DNA of 64,000 nucleotides, from the NCBI GenBank assembly GCA_030142905.1, contig JASJOG010000096.1, forward strand, positions 1 to 64,000, given 5' to 3'. Positions 22,211 to 34,590 of this stretch are shown here, one piece after another (the first letter of the stretch is position 1; each line of letters begins with the position of its first letter). The translations under genes were made by a program, and so were the position numbers. Source of the stretch: Heliopora coerulea (lineage: Eukaryota; Cnidaria; Anthozoa; Scleralcyonacea; Helioporidae). Under the pieces are notes generated by a model. It was not told the origin of the DNA and ran no database searches. It was given only the letters and a program-made list of their open reading frames with translations.

Positions 22211-22569
22211 GAGACCAGGTAATCGTGTGGAGACTGGGACTGGAAAATTAAGTATTTTATTTACCTGATATCCTCTCACTTAAGATTCAGAATAATCCTG
22301 AAATGTCAGTAGTTCTAAGATTCAGAACTATCCTGAATGTCATGGTTAGGATTAGGGTTAGGATTAGGATTAGGATTAGGATCCTAACCCTAACCCTAAC
22401 CCTAATCATAACCCCAAGCCTGACCCTAATCCTAACCCAAATTCTAAATGTTGACGTGTTAACCCTGGTGACATTTTAACCTAAACCCCAATGATTTTTT
22501 CCAAAACGTTATCAGGTAAACGAAATACTTAATTTCCCAGCTCCAGTCTCCACAAGATTACCTGGTCTC
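22211..22569. mobile_element. Fold-back element with internal telomere-like repeats
   Basis: The outer arms start GAGACCAGGTAATC at 22211 and, inverted, end at 22569; about 60 bases match well. The centre is GGATTAGG repeats facing CCTAACCC repeats around a GGATCC at 22379-22384, like head-to-head TTAGGG telomere repeats. The whole unit folds on itself. It is non-coding. Confidence 0.75.
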
Positions 22570-24899
22570 TGTGATTACTTTCAAGTACTATTATTCATGC
22601 AAAATTTTGTTTTTCTAATAATCCTTTGTCAATTGCAAAAATTCAAAATTTAACTGATGTAGCCGAACAACCAGTGATGTCATCAAGCCAAGACGTCAGA
22701 TACTCACATCAAACTAACAGCAAATAACAAAGAAAAAATGTCGCTCCCACCGTACTTGATAAAAAAGAACATTTTGCTCAGGTCATGCGTGAAACACTAA
22801 ATTCCGGAATCGATATGATTCGCAGATTTGAGAGTTGTGTTGCTTTTTGGGGTTTTTTCTTGTTTTTGGTTTTTTTGTTTTTTTGTTTGCTTCCATGACG
22901 ATTGCCCTTCAGCCGACAGGAAACTTTAAATAACTATTACGAATTTTAGACACGTAAAACGAAGGGAAATTCAAATAAAAGTGACATCTTGAAAAACCCA
23001 AGATATAGTTTATAAACAAGACTAAATGTTGAAATGGCGAATTTTAAACTTTATTGAGAACTCAGCTTCACTTGGTCTGAAGAATTTTTTGGTTGCTTTC
23101 GCTGTTTCCAACTCGGCTGGGGAAACAACAATACAGCATTCTCAGTTACAGCAAACAATGATTGAACTTATATTTATTTGAATCGGGAAAATTCTTTGCA
23201 GCCTTGAACCCGGATTTCATTTTTCTAAATGTAGTTCGGGTATCCGTTTTACATTGAATGGTCAGGCAGCATACCTAACCTTGACCAGAAACTCTGTCAA
23301 ATGTTAAACACTCGTATGGTTATCAGGCTCCCGTTTTTACTCCGTTTTGTAAACCGGTCTATTCCGGAGAACATACAACGTTGATAGTTTGTTTTTATTT
23401 CACAAATCTTAGTGTGATATAAGGTTTTCGGCCACTAAGAAAATTCGTATTTTATCACAAGTAAAAGATACGATATTTTCAGTAAAGATACGATATTTTT
23501 ACATGTAAAGATATTGGTTCAACGATGCAATGAAAAGCCGCGTAAGATATTTAATTAGATCAATCAGATTCAATATTTTAGACGGAGATTACTAATCTGA
23601 ACTCGTTCATAATCCGTTTGTCTCATATCATCAGGAGGTGTGCATATCAGTAACTTCCGCTCACCAATGGTTAGAGGATATTACCGATAATTAGGTGCTT
23701 CGTTTCCCGTCGTAGTTTCGGAAAGCCTTTGTGAGTTTGCAGGCTTGAAAACGTGCACAGCTCTTGGTGTGAATGTTTCTTCATGGAATTCCCGTAATTG
23801 GCGGGATCCGCGAAAGATGACGGCTGCTTATTTAACGCATAATGCTTTGGAAATTTAAATCAGCTGTAAGAAATTCCAGACAAAGTTCAACATATTCCTG
23901 TGAATTAACTCGGTAGGAGTATTATCAAATTTAATGTTTTTAAAACCTTAAATTTCTATAGTTCATTGAGACACAACAATTACTGCACCCAAAGGATTGT
24001 GGTTAAATGTACAAGGCACTATTGTTTTCTTTACGATTTGTTGTTTGGCAGGTTTAAATAGGTTGTGGTTCATTTAGTAATTATATCTAGTCCAGCTTTC
24101 TTTCGATATGAAGCCGCCTGTACTCTGTGAGAATGCATATTTATGTGATTGTAATAACAATAATATCTTTCATGAAAACACTTTAGGCTAAGAATTGCAG
24201 TGTTTTTTACAAAATACGAGATCAGGCGCGGATGTAGAGGGGGATTTAAGGGGCGTACGCCTCCCGTTTTGTGCATACGTGCCAGTTTACATACTCCAGA
24301 CGCAGACAGTTTTCTGTAATGATAATGGAAATAATTACCTAACTTCAGTTACTAGAACACGTTTTTTGCAGTCGCAACTGGGAATGCTCTCCGGCAGGTA
24401 AAGGCAGATCAACGAGAATTGTGAAAAATATAAAGTTGATTGTCGTGATGCATTGATGATCAATGTCTGTGGCCAAAATAACATTCTGAGATGTTAAGTT
24501 GTAATTGTGTTGAACTGGCTCATCAAACAAATGATTAAAATTATTCCTCTTTAGCATACGAATCACCTCGTTCCTAGTCATAGTGTTTCTTCTTTGGGCC
24601 AGTGGTTCGAGGGTTTCCTTTGGTAGACCAAGAAAGTCAGGCAGCGGTCCTGCACTCTCTGCAGCTCAGCACAAAGATATTCACTGGCAGACTGCCCCAC
24701 ATCGAGCTAGCATAATCTAGTAGGGGCCTAATCTTTGTTGTATAGGTCGTAAGCCAAACCTTGGCTTGGGTTTACTGCTGATTGTCTGCTTGTCTGCTTC
24801 TCGATTATTCTGAAGTTTCAACATTAATTTTTATTCTTTTTTTATATATTTGTGTATGCATGCATGCTCGATTTAATTTCCTTGTGTTTCTATTCTAAG
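22570..24899. other. Non-coding stretch with hAT-like terminal remnant
   Basis: No exon is supported. At 24223 a CAGGCGCGGATGTAGAGG block followed by GGGGATTTAAGGGGCG resembles a hAT end; its partner was not found. Confidence 0.3.
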
Positions 24900-27800
24900 G
24901 GAAAAAATCTCGTGGCCTCAGGGAAAGAAGATCTGATACAGTTTGTCATCACTGTTGGTGGCCAAGTCTGCAATATAACGAAAGTAATTGTCTATAATTC
25001 TCATTATCTTGATGACGTGCTGCAACGATTTAAATTTTTTATTAGAAGCTAGCGTTGCTCAAGTCTAAAGTAAATAAAAGCTTTAATAAAACCCGATTTT
25101 TTGGCAGAATCTTTGGAGAGAACATTGTCGTTTAGTATGGATATACCGGGCTATAAATAAACATCTATTCGAGGTTGAAGTATGATCAGTGTTGATTTAC
25201 CACATCCAGTATCAATCAATTGAGAAATGGTGATCATGTTTTAAGAAAATAGATCAAGAGACTTTTTCTGCTCCGGTACGTTTTCCTGTATGGACTGTCC
25301 GCTACCAGTTTGTCACCCGATCCACAGGTGGACCATTATTAATGATATATGAAATTGAGAGAAGTTGGGCATATATGTAACAGTGAATGAAAAAAAATCC
25401 ATAACAAACCAGCTGAAAGATTGGCCTCGTAAGTGAGATGGTGTGCGCGTGCCTAAGATTATAATATAGGGTGACCCGTGTTCGCCCAATCCTAAGTTCA
25501 ATAATCACCGCACTGGGAATGGCAAGACAGTGAGCGTTATAACATTCCGTTATTAACAGCTGATCAAGTGGTTATGTAATTTACCTCTACAAACATTCGT
25601 TTGGCAAAGATTTACCTTATGCAAATAACTGGGTTATTTAAAAGTCTGAGTGATTAGAAAAACGTTTTTTAGCTGAAGTGGTCAGCAAAGAGGAGGCCAC
25701 TTTTGATAAGTCATTTGGAAATTTAGTCCTTGAGCGGGTGCCAGTGTACCGTTAAAATCTTTTGTGTGTCTTGTCCACATTGTTTGTTGTTCGATCATGA
25801 CCAAACTTTTGAGATAAGATGTCTAGCTGTAGTAACGCAAGCAGGATTTCTGAAGCCCCTTGGTCAAATCGGATACCCAAATCGATACCCATGATAGTAT
25901 GTCAGTATGAAACTTTATGAGTTTATTTGACAGTTTAGAGCCCCGTAAACGGTGCAAAAATGCATCTCCAGTTCAATCAATATCAAAAACCGATGCAAGA
26001 TATTCTTGGTTGGGGGGTACAGCATTTTGTTGAGAGAGAATTTTCTCTTACTAGTCAGGAGGGCGGTCGCCTTATAGGATCCCTGGCTAGAAATAGGCAT
26101 ATTCTGGCAGTATGGTCTGATGGTTATGTTAATTTCATTTCAGGGTTTTTTTACTCGTTTGATGTGGGAAAACAGTGTAACTAGGAGGAGCTCACGCTCC
26201 AAGGGTTCTTTTGGCAACAATGTAGAGTTCTAAAAGGAATTTATCTTTATTACCTTGTAATATTCCTTGTACTGTAAGTGTCGGGCTGCAGTTTATTGGT
26301 GACACTATGGGATCACTTAGTTCTTCTTTGTTCTTTTATTGTAGAACATTATATATTTAATGTTGTAAGTTTGTTTGCATAACCTGGATCCCGCATGGAC
26401 AAGAAATATGTTGAACCTGCAACTTAGCTCACCATATTAGAGCGTCTTACCGGGCATCAAAAGGCAGCAGGTTTGATTGGCGGCTGCCGGTACGAGCTTA
26501 AGGAATGTTCACGTATAGTCCAAAACTATACGGTTTCACAATATTTGTTTCAAGTAAAAAAGAAACGTGAAATGGTGTAGATTTATGTGCAACGTATTCG
26601 TTGTTATGGAAATTTGTCGTACCGAGTACATTGCGTTTGGAAGATTGACTCCGTAAATAACGTAAAATGAAGCAGTGAGTTAGGCGGTATATAGTGGTTG
26701 TAGTTCTTGTTTAGTTAGTCAGTGAGCCTATACTAGTGTTGTATTTGTGCTTATTCGTGCTAACACCGTTGTTTTATTTCCATTGTGGTTTTGGTATAGG
26801 CAGCAGAAAATCCCCACTGGGAAGAAGCTCTTGGAACATTTTCTCAGTTCATTGGGAATAAAAATTTCCTCTTATTTCTTATAAAAACATTGGAAAATCT
26901 GGAGGTGTTCAAAATGCAAGATAGGTATGTCAGTATTTACGATTTCAAAAACGAAATGCGGCTTTACGTTGGGTATGGACAAAACAAACGGCTAATCTCA
27001 ATTATGTACGCTCTTACGTCGTAAAGTTAGAAAAGCTTTCTGAGTAACCTCCGGCTCAGGGCGTGATCGGAAGCTGGATGCTCTTACTAGTTAAAGCATG
27101 AGCACTTGTGATTTGTTACTCGGTGATACAACGTCATATCATCCAATTACTGCTCTTTGCAAAGGAGATTTTACTTGCAAAGTACGTAAGAGAGTACAGT
27201 GTAATGTTTTTTCCAAAATGTTTTACCCTTGGTACTCTAAATATCGGGTGTGCATCAGTTCCCCAACGTGACCTCCACCCGAATTACCACAGCATGAAAA
27301 TACAGCATTCTTTCGACTTCTGCAGTCTTTGAAAGGCCATGGGTAGATCGACTGTCCCTCCGACTTGACATAGTGCCCATTAAGTCAGTCGAAAGATTAA
27401 AGCGGGAACCGTATTTAGACGGAGTGACGACTCCGTAGAGAAGTATGTCTTGACGTTTTTTTAACGTCTATCTCCGGTAACAATTCAGGCCGCACGGGAT
27501 GCTTCTCCTACGGGATGCTTCTTGCACGAAGCTGGCACGTTACACGTCCGCATTTTGCTTGCTTAATTTAATTTGTTTCAAATGAAACTTCTCCCACTAT
27601 TACTACTGATTTGCTCCATTCTTTAATTCTTGTCGTTTTTCTCAAAACCGATATTTATTTTACAAGAAAAAGTTTATCGCAGGACGCAAACGATGGATTT
27701 TAGGGGTGCACCGGATAGTGTTTTTTTATAGCCGGCCGGATACCAGATTTACGAATAATTGAAAAAAATCCGGCCGGATACCGGAATTTTGGATAAAAAG

Positions 27801-29589
27801 CTCGCACTTGCCACAAATCAATCAATTATTACCTAAATTAGGTTTGGATTGAGAGGAGAAAAATTAAAACTTTACACTGAAGTTCAAATATGATTTGTCT
27901 TTTTTTGCAATTACTTTAAAACATTACTTGTTCACTGGCGTTTATAATTATTACAACCATTAATTAGACAAGTTACGAGTTGCAACTTGCAAATGGCGGA
28001 AAAATGCAACAGAACTGAAGATGAACATGAAGATGAAACTCCTTTTCATTCATCACAATACAAGAAAATTCTGACAATGCCACTATATAACAAACTAGAG
28101 TGCGACTACAAACAACTTTGTGTAAAATGGTTGTTATGCGCATCAAAATGTGTCACTTATTGAGATTGTTATCAAGTAACAGACGATTATCTTCTGTTTA
28201 TTTGTTAAAAAATAACGTTAGAACAGAACACAAGTTTACATTGTTTCTTCTATTAATGTCTGTTGTTAGTATGGTACAAGTAGCACAAATTGACAATTGT
28301 CTTCAGAAAAGCAAATTATCCGGTATCCAGCCGGATATAAGAAAATAACCGGCCGGATACCGGATAGTCCCATTACCCTACTATCCGGCCGGATACAATA
28401 TCCGGTTCACCCCTAATGGATTTTAATGAAATTTTCGGTATAAGTGTGGCAATATCAGTTCTATGTTTTGAACTTTAAATGGCGGCATATAACAGTGGTG
28501 CATTAAAACAGATCTTAAACATATCACGACCTTGGGTTGGGATTTTGTTGTATTGTTGGCTTAAAAAGCTAATCAATGAAATTTAAGAAAAACTGAAAAT
28601 TTTGTAGAGAAATACCTGAAGAAAGAAAATTAAACAATATGTAGGTTCACAGCGAATTAGCCCATACAGAGCAGAGAACCAAACTGCATTCATTTACCTT
28701 GCATTTTATTTGTGGGATATCTTGAAAGGCATCATAGTCTATTTGGACAGAACACAGTAATTGTAGTGAGCGTAGGCTGACAATTTGCACACGTCCATTT
28801 CTGTTGCGTTAAGGTTGATCTCAATCACAAAGTTTATTTTCATACATTCGGCTTTATTGCTGTTCCTCGAAATAAGTGTAAAAACAGTCTATGTTTTGAG
28901 TCCATTGCATTAAATATTTCAGCAGAAGCTTTAAGACGCGCTGTTTGTTTCAGTAATGACCTTGTTATGGTGTGGGGGTTTATACCAGGATTTTGAAATG
29001 TAGATAGAAAACTATGACAGGATGTGTCAGAGCATGGAATAGTTCGAAAATATATCGAACAAGGGGTGAGTAAGATTAAGAAATGAAGTTAGTGAATTAA
29101 TAGTTTAGAAACATGTTCGATACCACTGAATGAAGCTTTTTTTTTGAGCTGGTAATTAGGATTTGTAGGTTCTTAAGAAAATATAGTTACAGTTTTGTGA
29201 GCCCTCGGTACCTTGCTGATGGTGTTTGTAATTTCTCGCTATGGATGTGAAAGCCATAAATATCATGTTCATTTGCGGTTACTTTTGTCGAGCTTGAGGA
29301 TTGTGCAGATATGACGGGGATTAATTCTTTTGTAGATGTAATGTTGCTTCCCTGCTCGTCGTCGCGTTACAAAGTAAAATGGAGTACTGTATCAAGTAAG
29401 TGTAAGATATATTTTAATGTGTTTTTCAAAGTACATTTAACACAAATTGCGCAACTTTGGCATTAAACGTGCAACGATTTTTTTATTGTTAAGTTTGTAT
29501 GCTGTTGTGTTCAGCATTTTGCAGGACCTTGTAGCTGAGTTGATTCGGAAATCAATGTCGGATAATCACGCAAAGATTTTGCTTCGAAT
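24900..29589 (+). CDS. Plexin-like receptor: TIG exon and cytoplasmic-domain exons (partial)
   Basis: Four exons. 24900-24983 (84 bases, phase 0): GKNLVASGK and FVITVGGQVCNIT fit a TIG/IPT extracellular repeat. 26800-26924: HWEEALGTFSQFIGNKNFLL then FLIKTLENLEVFKMQDR, the plexin segment before the R-G-N-V-A-S motif. 29336-29395 joins as R|CNVASLLVVALQSKMEYC. 29515-29589 joins as NILQDLVAELIRKSM then HAKILLR. All junctions keep frame, and the order matches the plexin GAP-type cytoplasmic domain (semaphorin signalling to small GTPases). Transmembrane and later GAP exons were not recognised, so the gene is incomplete here or continues in undetected exons. A hAT MITE sits in the intron after 26924. 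Confidence 0.7.
24984..26799. other. Intron of the plexin-like gene; transmembrane exon expected but not found
   Basis: One frame at 25960-26184 (REFSLTSQEGGRLIGSLARN) may be a transposon relic. Nothing here looks like a transmembrane helix exon. Confidence 0.3.
27701..28415. mobile_element. hAT-type MITE with 8-base target-site duplication
   Basis: The ends are TAGGGGTGCACCGGATA and, inverted, TAGGGGTGAACCGGATA. ATGGATTT flanks both sides (27693-27700 and 28416-28423), a perfect 8-base duplication, the hAT hallmark. CCGGCCGGATACCGG-type subterminal repeats occur inside both ends. It has no transposase and lies in the plexin-like intron. Confidence 0.8.
28424..29335. other. Intron of the plexin-like gene
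   Basis: AT-rich, nothing else recognised. Confidence 0.4.
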
Positions 29590-30049
29590 GTTAGTTATGT
29601 TAATACGAACAAGATACGGGCGACAGAGGTACCAGGCTGTCAGTGATTATAACTAAAAGTAGGTCTCGCGATTGCAGCTGAACTGAAAATGCAACAAATA
29701 TCTCCAAATGTATATCTACGTCGTCCCAGAGATTTTTGGCCAGATTTGTAGATCTGGCAAGCGTTTTTGAATGCGGCTTACTGCGTAAAAGTTCTGCGCA
29801 CAGCCTCCGGTTGGCATCGTAGTACTAGTTTTGAGTAAAGTCTGGTTCAGAAGAAAAGAGTAATTCTTGGTTAAGTTTGAGTCAACTTTCTCTGGTTTTC
29901 CTTGCATAAGGACATTGTACAGTTATTTCCAAGCTTTATTAAGACAAAATCAAAATTTAAAGCATGTTTTCGTCTTAGTATTTCTCTGGTAAGAAATACG
30001 CCTTGATAGCTTTCGTTACCTCAGTTGCCACTCAAGTATTTCCTTGTAG

Positions 30050-30174
30050 TCATTGTGAGCGTTTCTTTGGCGGGATACTCGCTCATTTTCTCAGAAGACA
30101 TCATCACAGGAATGAGCTGGAAAAGTCTAAAAGATATCGACGAAGTTACGATATTTATTCGAGATATTCCAATG
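30050..30174 (+). CDS. Exon-like segment, unassigned
   Basis: It is bounded by a good acceptor (TATTTCCTTGTAG) and donor (AATG|GTAAGT) and open in two frames. One frame reads SLAGYSLIFSEDIITG and KSLKDIDEVTIFIRDIPM. Neither frame matches the plexin segment expected next, so it may belong to another gene or be chance. Confidence 0.2.
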
Positions 30175-30298
30175 GTAAGTTCTTCCCATCGTGTTATTAG
30201 GAATATTGCGCAAGGTTTAAATGCTGTTTTAAGTTAATAAAATCATTTAATGTTCTTAATACGCACGCTCTCAAGCTATTTTCTCAGAAAAACTTTCT

Positions 30299-30362
30299 GA
30301 GTTCCCGACGGGAATCGAACCCGTAACCTTCTGATCGCCGGTGAGAAGCTGATCACTTTACT
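30299..30362 (-). repeat. tRNA-derived remnant (SINE-like)
   Basis: On the minus strand ACGGGTTCGATTCCCGT forms a perfect T-arm (5-base stem, B box GGTTCGATTCC) followed by CGGGAACTC, but the 5' half does not fold as a tRNA. It is a SINE head or tRNA pseudogene rather than a working gene. Confidence 0.5.
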
Positions 30363-32238
30363 TTGAAGTAATTCTGTAGGGCTTTCGGGAATTTTTCAAC
30401 AAAGATTTACTAGTTCAACCATAGAAAATCAAACTGAAGCCTTATGCATAATAAATTAAATATCTACGTGTTCTTCCTGCTACTGTATGCTTGTGAAACT
30501 CAAACAAGCTCATACTGTACTTCTTGTAGAGGTAGCGATTGTACCCTCGGTCTTAGACAGTGAAAATTTATTCTGATAGTGAAACAATGAGATCTTTTAA
30601 CCAACATCCCACTGCTGACCTCATAACTCCAGTACTGAGGTCTATGGATTGAAAATTTTCAACAAAGAGTTACAAAATCGCTACTTTATGTGCGTTTTAA
30701 CAATTATAAAAAGACGAAAGAATTTTGGATAAAGCACCTCATCTTTCGAAGTTTGGATAAGCAATAGTAGGTCATGGTATTGGCGAATCCGTTCGCGTCA
30801 AATTCACAAGAATGGCTGAACGGAAATGAGCATATAATTTTAACACACCTAAAACAATATGACGTTACAGACCTACAGAATTCACAGATTCCTGTTCAAC
30901 AGCAGCAATGGAATTTCTCAAATTGTTAACGTGATTCCATTTATTCTTATCGCCTGTTTACCCCAAGGACAACATTCTGGAATACAAGTTGCTATTTATA
31001 AAAAACTACTTTACTTATATATGATATAAGTCAGTTATATACCTTAGAAGAAGCGAGGTCGCCAGATCAACGAACATAATTCATGTGAGTTAATGGTCGA
31101 GCAAGTGACCTCCACTATTTGTTAAAATAATAGCTGGATGTCAATAGCTGTTTCAAAACCGGAAATCTGTCTTTAAAATATCCAGTTCCAATGAATTCGA
31201 ATTTCTTGGAAATCCACCTGACATTTTGAAGATCTATGATTCAGTCCACAATGCCAAACAAGCAACCAAATGGGCAAGTGTGTAATATCAAAACAAGTAA
31301 ACGAATTAATCGTGAACATCGCATATCAAATACAGTCTTACGAATAAGTTGAGACAAATACATATTATGAACACCAACTTACTTTTTTCGACCCAACGAA
31401 ACATTCACACCTCATTAGCACCAGTAAGAGAATAAGCTAAAACTCCTCAACATGTTCGAAGATGTACAGAGATATGAAATGGATGAGCAACAGCTAGTCT
31501 TCCCCCGAAGAAAACAGTCGCTTAGTAGCAACAAAACACATCACACGCACCTTTATCGTAGCACTAATACAAGATGAGTCTTCTAAACACATAAGTTGTC
31601 CACCAGAAATGTTTTAGTCACTCCTGTGTTCTTTTATAAACGACTTTGTCATCCTGTACAAGTTTACTTCCTCGCTTTAATTTTATACTGCAGTACGAAA
31701 CAGTCTTGAGAAGCTTTCATAAAATAACGGCAGACCAAAAGCAGTTAACTTTATTAACACATTAATGAAGCGAGCAATTCACATGAAAGTCAACCACCAA
31801 TCAGATAAAAACTTCGAAAAGATCGAAAGTGAAGCACTCACTGACGTCATATTTGGTAGTCCGCTGACAATGTGCGTCTGCATGGAAAAGACAACATGGC
31901 GTTGCAAATTTGGCAAAATTTCGAACTTCGGCGCGCAATATCTCCTTAACTAAACGAAATTAGCCTGAGAAATTTTGCCAATGGTCTAAAGTTGGTAAGA
32001 TCTTTCATATGAACCCAACTTGTAATTTGAGTGGAGTACCCCTTTAATATATGGGTGTTTTTTTCTAATGAAGAAATGAATCTGTTTTTCAATATTACAG
32101 TATTATATAACCTGATATCATATCATCAAAACTGTGGACTTGCAGGGCTTTTCCCCCCATTAGATGAGTAATATGAAATTTCAACAAAATATAGTACTGT
32201 ATATATTAAAATAGTTGCAAAATGACATAAAAATATAT
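30363..32238. other. Non-coding stretch, nothing recognised
   Basis: AT-rich DNA left of the Penelope-like insertion; no exon or repeat named. Confidence 0.3.
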
Positions 32239-32310
32239 AAACATTAACTCAGAATTCTTAGGTGTATCGCCATAGTGAAATAGGCAAGTCAAAAAGTTTT
32301 AAAACATATT

Positions 32311-32350
32311 TACTGACGTTTCGTTGCCTCGTGCAACATCTTCAGAGTGT
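32311..32350 (-). ncRNA. Hammerhead ribozyme in Penelope terminal repeat (3' copy)
   Basis: Minus strand: CTGAAGA, stem II GTTGC/GCAAC with loop ACGAG, GAAAC, then the cleavage triplet GTC at 32315-32317 followed by AGTAAAT. ACT before CTGAAGA can pair with AGT after GTC (stem I). Stem III is minimal, as described for Penelope-like hammerheads. All core bases are present. Confidence 0.8.
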
Positions 32351-32481
32351 AGGTTTACAGGGATGAGAAAAAAAACTATATATATGAATCTATAATTACA
32401 TATTAGAATAATTAGACGGCTAACCAATAGAAAAACTGAGAGACGTGACAGGAAGTGACATGCATACGGAAGAGGAAAGCA

Positions 32482-34590
32482 TTAGAATAGAGAAAGTGGT
32501 GTGGAAGAGATATTTTCGTTGAGAGACGGTTTGTATTTGGAAATAAGTAAACTCTCACGAATGAGTAATTCAAAGTTAGAGGAAGACCTGCAGGAAGAAA
32601 TAATGGAAAAGTCGTTGGGAGAAATGGCGTGATTAGTCTGATGAGTATGAGCCTGGATACTGGAAGTAGGAAATGAAGTGGTTGCTCGTTTCTTACCCGT
32701 CAAAGGCGAAACCCCCATGTGTTCTGAGATACGCGTGTGTAAGTGGCGCCTTGTTTGGCCAAAATACAATGCTCCGCAGCATTGACACGTATATTTGTAG
32801 ACAACACGCGATCTCATTAACATGGGGGTCCGGTCCTTGAAAGGGAAGAAACCAGACAACCGTCTTCCAGATTGAAAAATAAAACGCAAAGTAACTTGTG
32901 GGAAAGCATATGAACATAGTTTAGAGACCTGTGTTCGTATCTGTAGAGCATGTGATCCAGTAAAAGGAAGCTTAAAATAAATGATATTTTTCGAAGGAGA
33001 ATCAGAATCTTTTGTGGGGGGACAAAACAGACGATCAAGAAAACGACGGATGCAGCGATCAAGAAAAATCTCAGGATAACCATTCCTAAGTAATAATTTC
33101 TTAAGTTTAAGAACTTCAGCGTGAAAGTGGTGAAAGGAAGAGCATATTTTAAAGTAGCGATCAAGTAGGGTATAGACGGGACCACGCTTATACGATAACG
33201 GAACAAAACTATCAAAACTAGTGAATAAACCGGTAAAAGTAGGTTTCCGATAAACCGAAATTGAAAAACCATCAGAACGATCAATCAAAGTGTCCAAAAA
33301 AGGAAGTGTAGAATCAATTTCTAACTCACTAGTAAACGTAATATTCGGATGCTGTGAGTTGAGATAATCTAGAAAAGGACGAACATGATTACGAGAGCGA
33401 AAAACAACAAAACAATCATCAATATAACGACGAAAGAAAAGAGGTTTAAATTCTAGAGGGCAGTTGGTTAACCAACTACGTTCGTGGAAAGCCAAGAAGA
33501 TATTAGCAAATAAAGGACCAAGCGGGGAGCCCATGGCCACACCATCGACTTGTTCGTAGAGTGAGTTGTTAAATAAAAAATGACCATTCTTAACACCTAA
33601 ACATAACAATTTACGTAATTGAGAAACGGAAAAGCCATGATAAAGAGTGGCATTCTTAAAAGCTTTATTAACAATAATGTCAATGGTCTCGTCTAGTGGA
33701 ACGTTAGTAAAAAGCGAGTTAACATCAAAGCTCGCCATAAATATGTTATTAGTATCAAGGTTAGAAGCACGTAACTCCTCGAGGAAAGAAAACGTATCGG
33801 AAATTATAAAAGGACTGCTAAAGAGAGGTGTGAGAATAGAAACGAGAAATTTAGAAAGGTTATAAGAGTGAGTTGAGATGGCAGAAAGAATAGGTCTAAA
33901 TGGAAGGTTAGCTTTGTGCACCTTAGGTAAGCCGTATAAAATGCCTGGTCTAGAGCCTGTTGGAGTTAAACGTTCGTATAGTTCCTCAGAGATTGTGTTG
34001 TCCTTCTTAAGAGAGAGCAGGAAGTTGCGCAGGTGTTGTTCTCGGCGAAGCGTTGTCTTCAGCGGGTCGGATAAAAGTGGCTTGAATTTCGAGGTGTCGG
34101 CAAGAATGTCACTCATTTTATTGTGGTAAACATCTTTGTCGACCAAGACGATTCCATTCCCTTTGTCTGACTTCATGATTAAGATGTTTGGGTCTTCTTT
34201 TAGTCCTTTCAAAATCTGGTAGTCTTCGCGTGTCAACAAAAAATTTGGTGGTGAGAAGTTTCGGTAACCTGATAAGGCGATGTCCTTCAGTTTGGTCCTG
34301 AAGTGATCTTCGTTAAAACCAGAGTGTTTATAGATTTCTTCTTTCGTAAGTTGTCTGTGAAGGAACTCGAAAGGCACGAGAAAGTTGCAAAAGTCCAGGT
34401 TGTTGTTAGGCAAGGAAAAATTTAACCCTTTCGCTAGGAGATTTTTCTCTTCAGGCGTGAGTGTATGGCTGGAGTAATTAAAAATAACATCGTCTGGATT
34501 AATTGATGGTGAAGTGACAGAAGTAGAACATAAACGCAGAAGTTTCTTTCCTGGATTCTTTGATGCTTTTCGATCGTTCTGGTGTTTTCT
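32482..34590 (-). CDS. Penelope-like element RT with GIY-YIG endonuclease
   Basis: The frame is open from 34590 (after a TAA at 34591-34593) to the stop at 32482, about 700 codons with no ATG at its head. RT signatures: KSDKGNGIVLVDK, ILYGLPKVHK, motif A MASFDVNSLFTNVPL, motif B GVAMGSPLGPLFANIF, and motif C RRYIDD. The last 107 residues are the GIY-YIG endonuclease, with YKYTCQCCGALYFGQTRR (a CxxC insert as in the Neptune/Poseidon type) and the catalytic Glu in LLIRESLLISKYKPSLNE. RT primes DNA synthesis at a nick made by the endonuclease. It has a complete set of visible catalytic motifs. The N-terminal domain is in another frame just upstream, which implies one frameshift near 34560-34590. 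Confidence 0.93.
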   Translation of the reverse strand, partial: RKHQNDRKASKNPGKKLLRLCSTSVTSPSINPDDVIFNYSSHTLTPEEKNLLAKGLNFSLPNNNLDFCNFLVPFEFLHRQLTKEEIYKHSGFNEDHFRTKLKDIALSGYRNFSPPNFLLTREDYQILKGLKEDPNILIMKSDKGNGIVLVDKDVYHNKMSDILADTSKFKPLLSDPLKTTLRREQHLRNFLLSLKKDNTISEELYERLTPTGSRPGILYGLPKVHKANLPFRPILSAISTHSYNLSKFLVSILTPLFSSPFIISDTFSFLEELRASNLDTNNIFMASFDVNSLFTNVPLDETIDIIVNKAFKNATLYHGFSVSQLRKLLCLGVKNGHFLFNNSLYEQVDGVAMGSPLGPLFANIFLAFHERSWLTNCPLEFKPLFFRRYIDDCFVVFRSRNHVRPFLDYLNSQHPNITFTSELEIDSTLPFLDTLIDRSDGFSISVYRKPTFTGLFTSFDSFVPLSYKRGPVYTLLDRYFKICSSFHHFHAEVLKLKKLLLRNGYPEIFLDRCIRRFLDRLFCPPTKDSDSPSKNIIYFKLPFTGSHALQIRTQVSKLCSYAFPQVTLRFIFQSGRRLSGFFPFKDRTPMLMRSRVVYKYTCQCCGALYFGQTRRHLHTRISEHMGVSPLTGKKRATTSFPTSSIQAHTHQTNHAISPNDFSIISSCRSSSNFELLIRESLLISKYKPSLNENISSTPLSLF

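Noticed and set aside
22345..22440. Simple interstitial telomere or chromosome-fusion point
   Set aside because: The inverted arms outside the telomere-like words continue well past them, so the unit is a fold-back element rather than a bare fusion.
30299..30362. A working tRNA gene
   Set aside because: Only the T-arm half is intact; D-arm and anticodon arm do not fold, so it is a SINE or tRNA relic.
33647..34129. Plus-strand frames inside the Penelope element
   Set aside because: Antisense shadows of the conserved RT gene.
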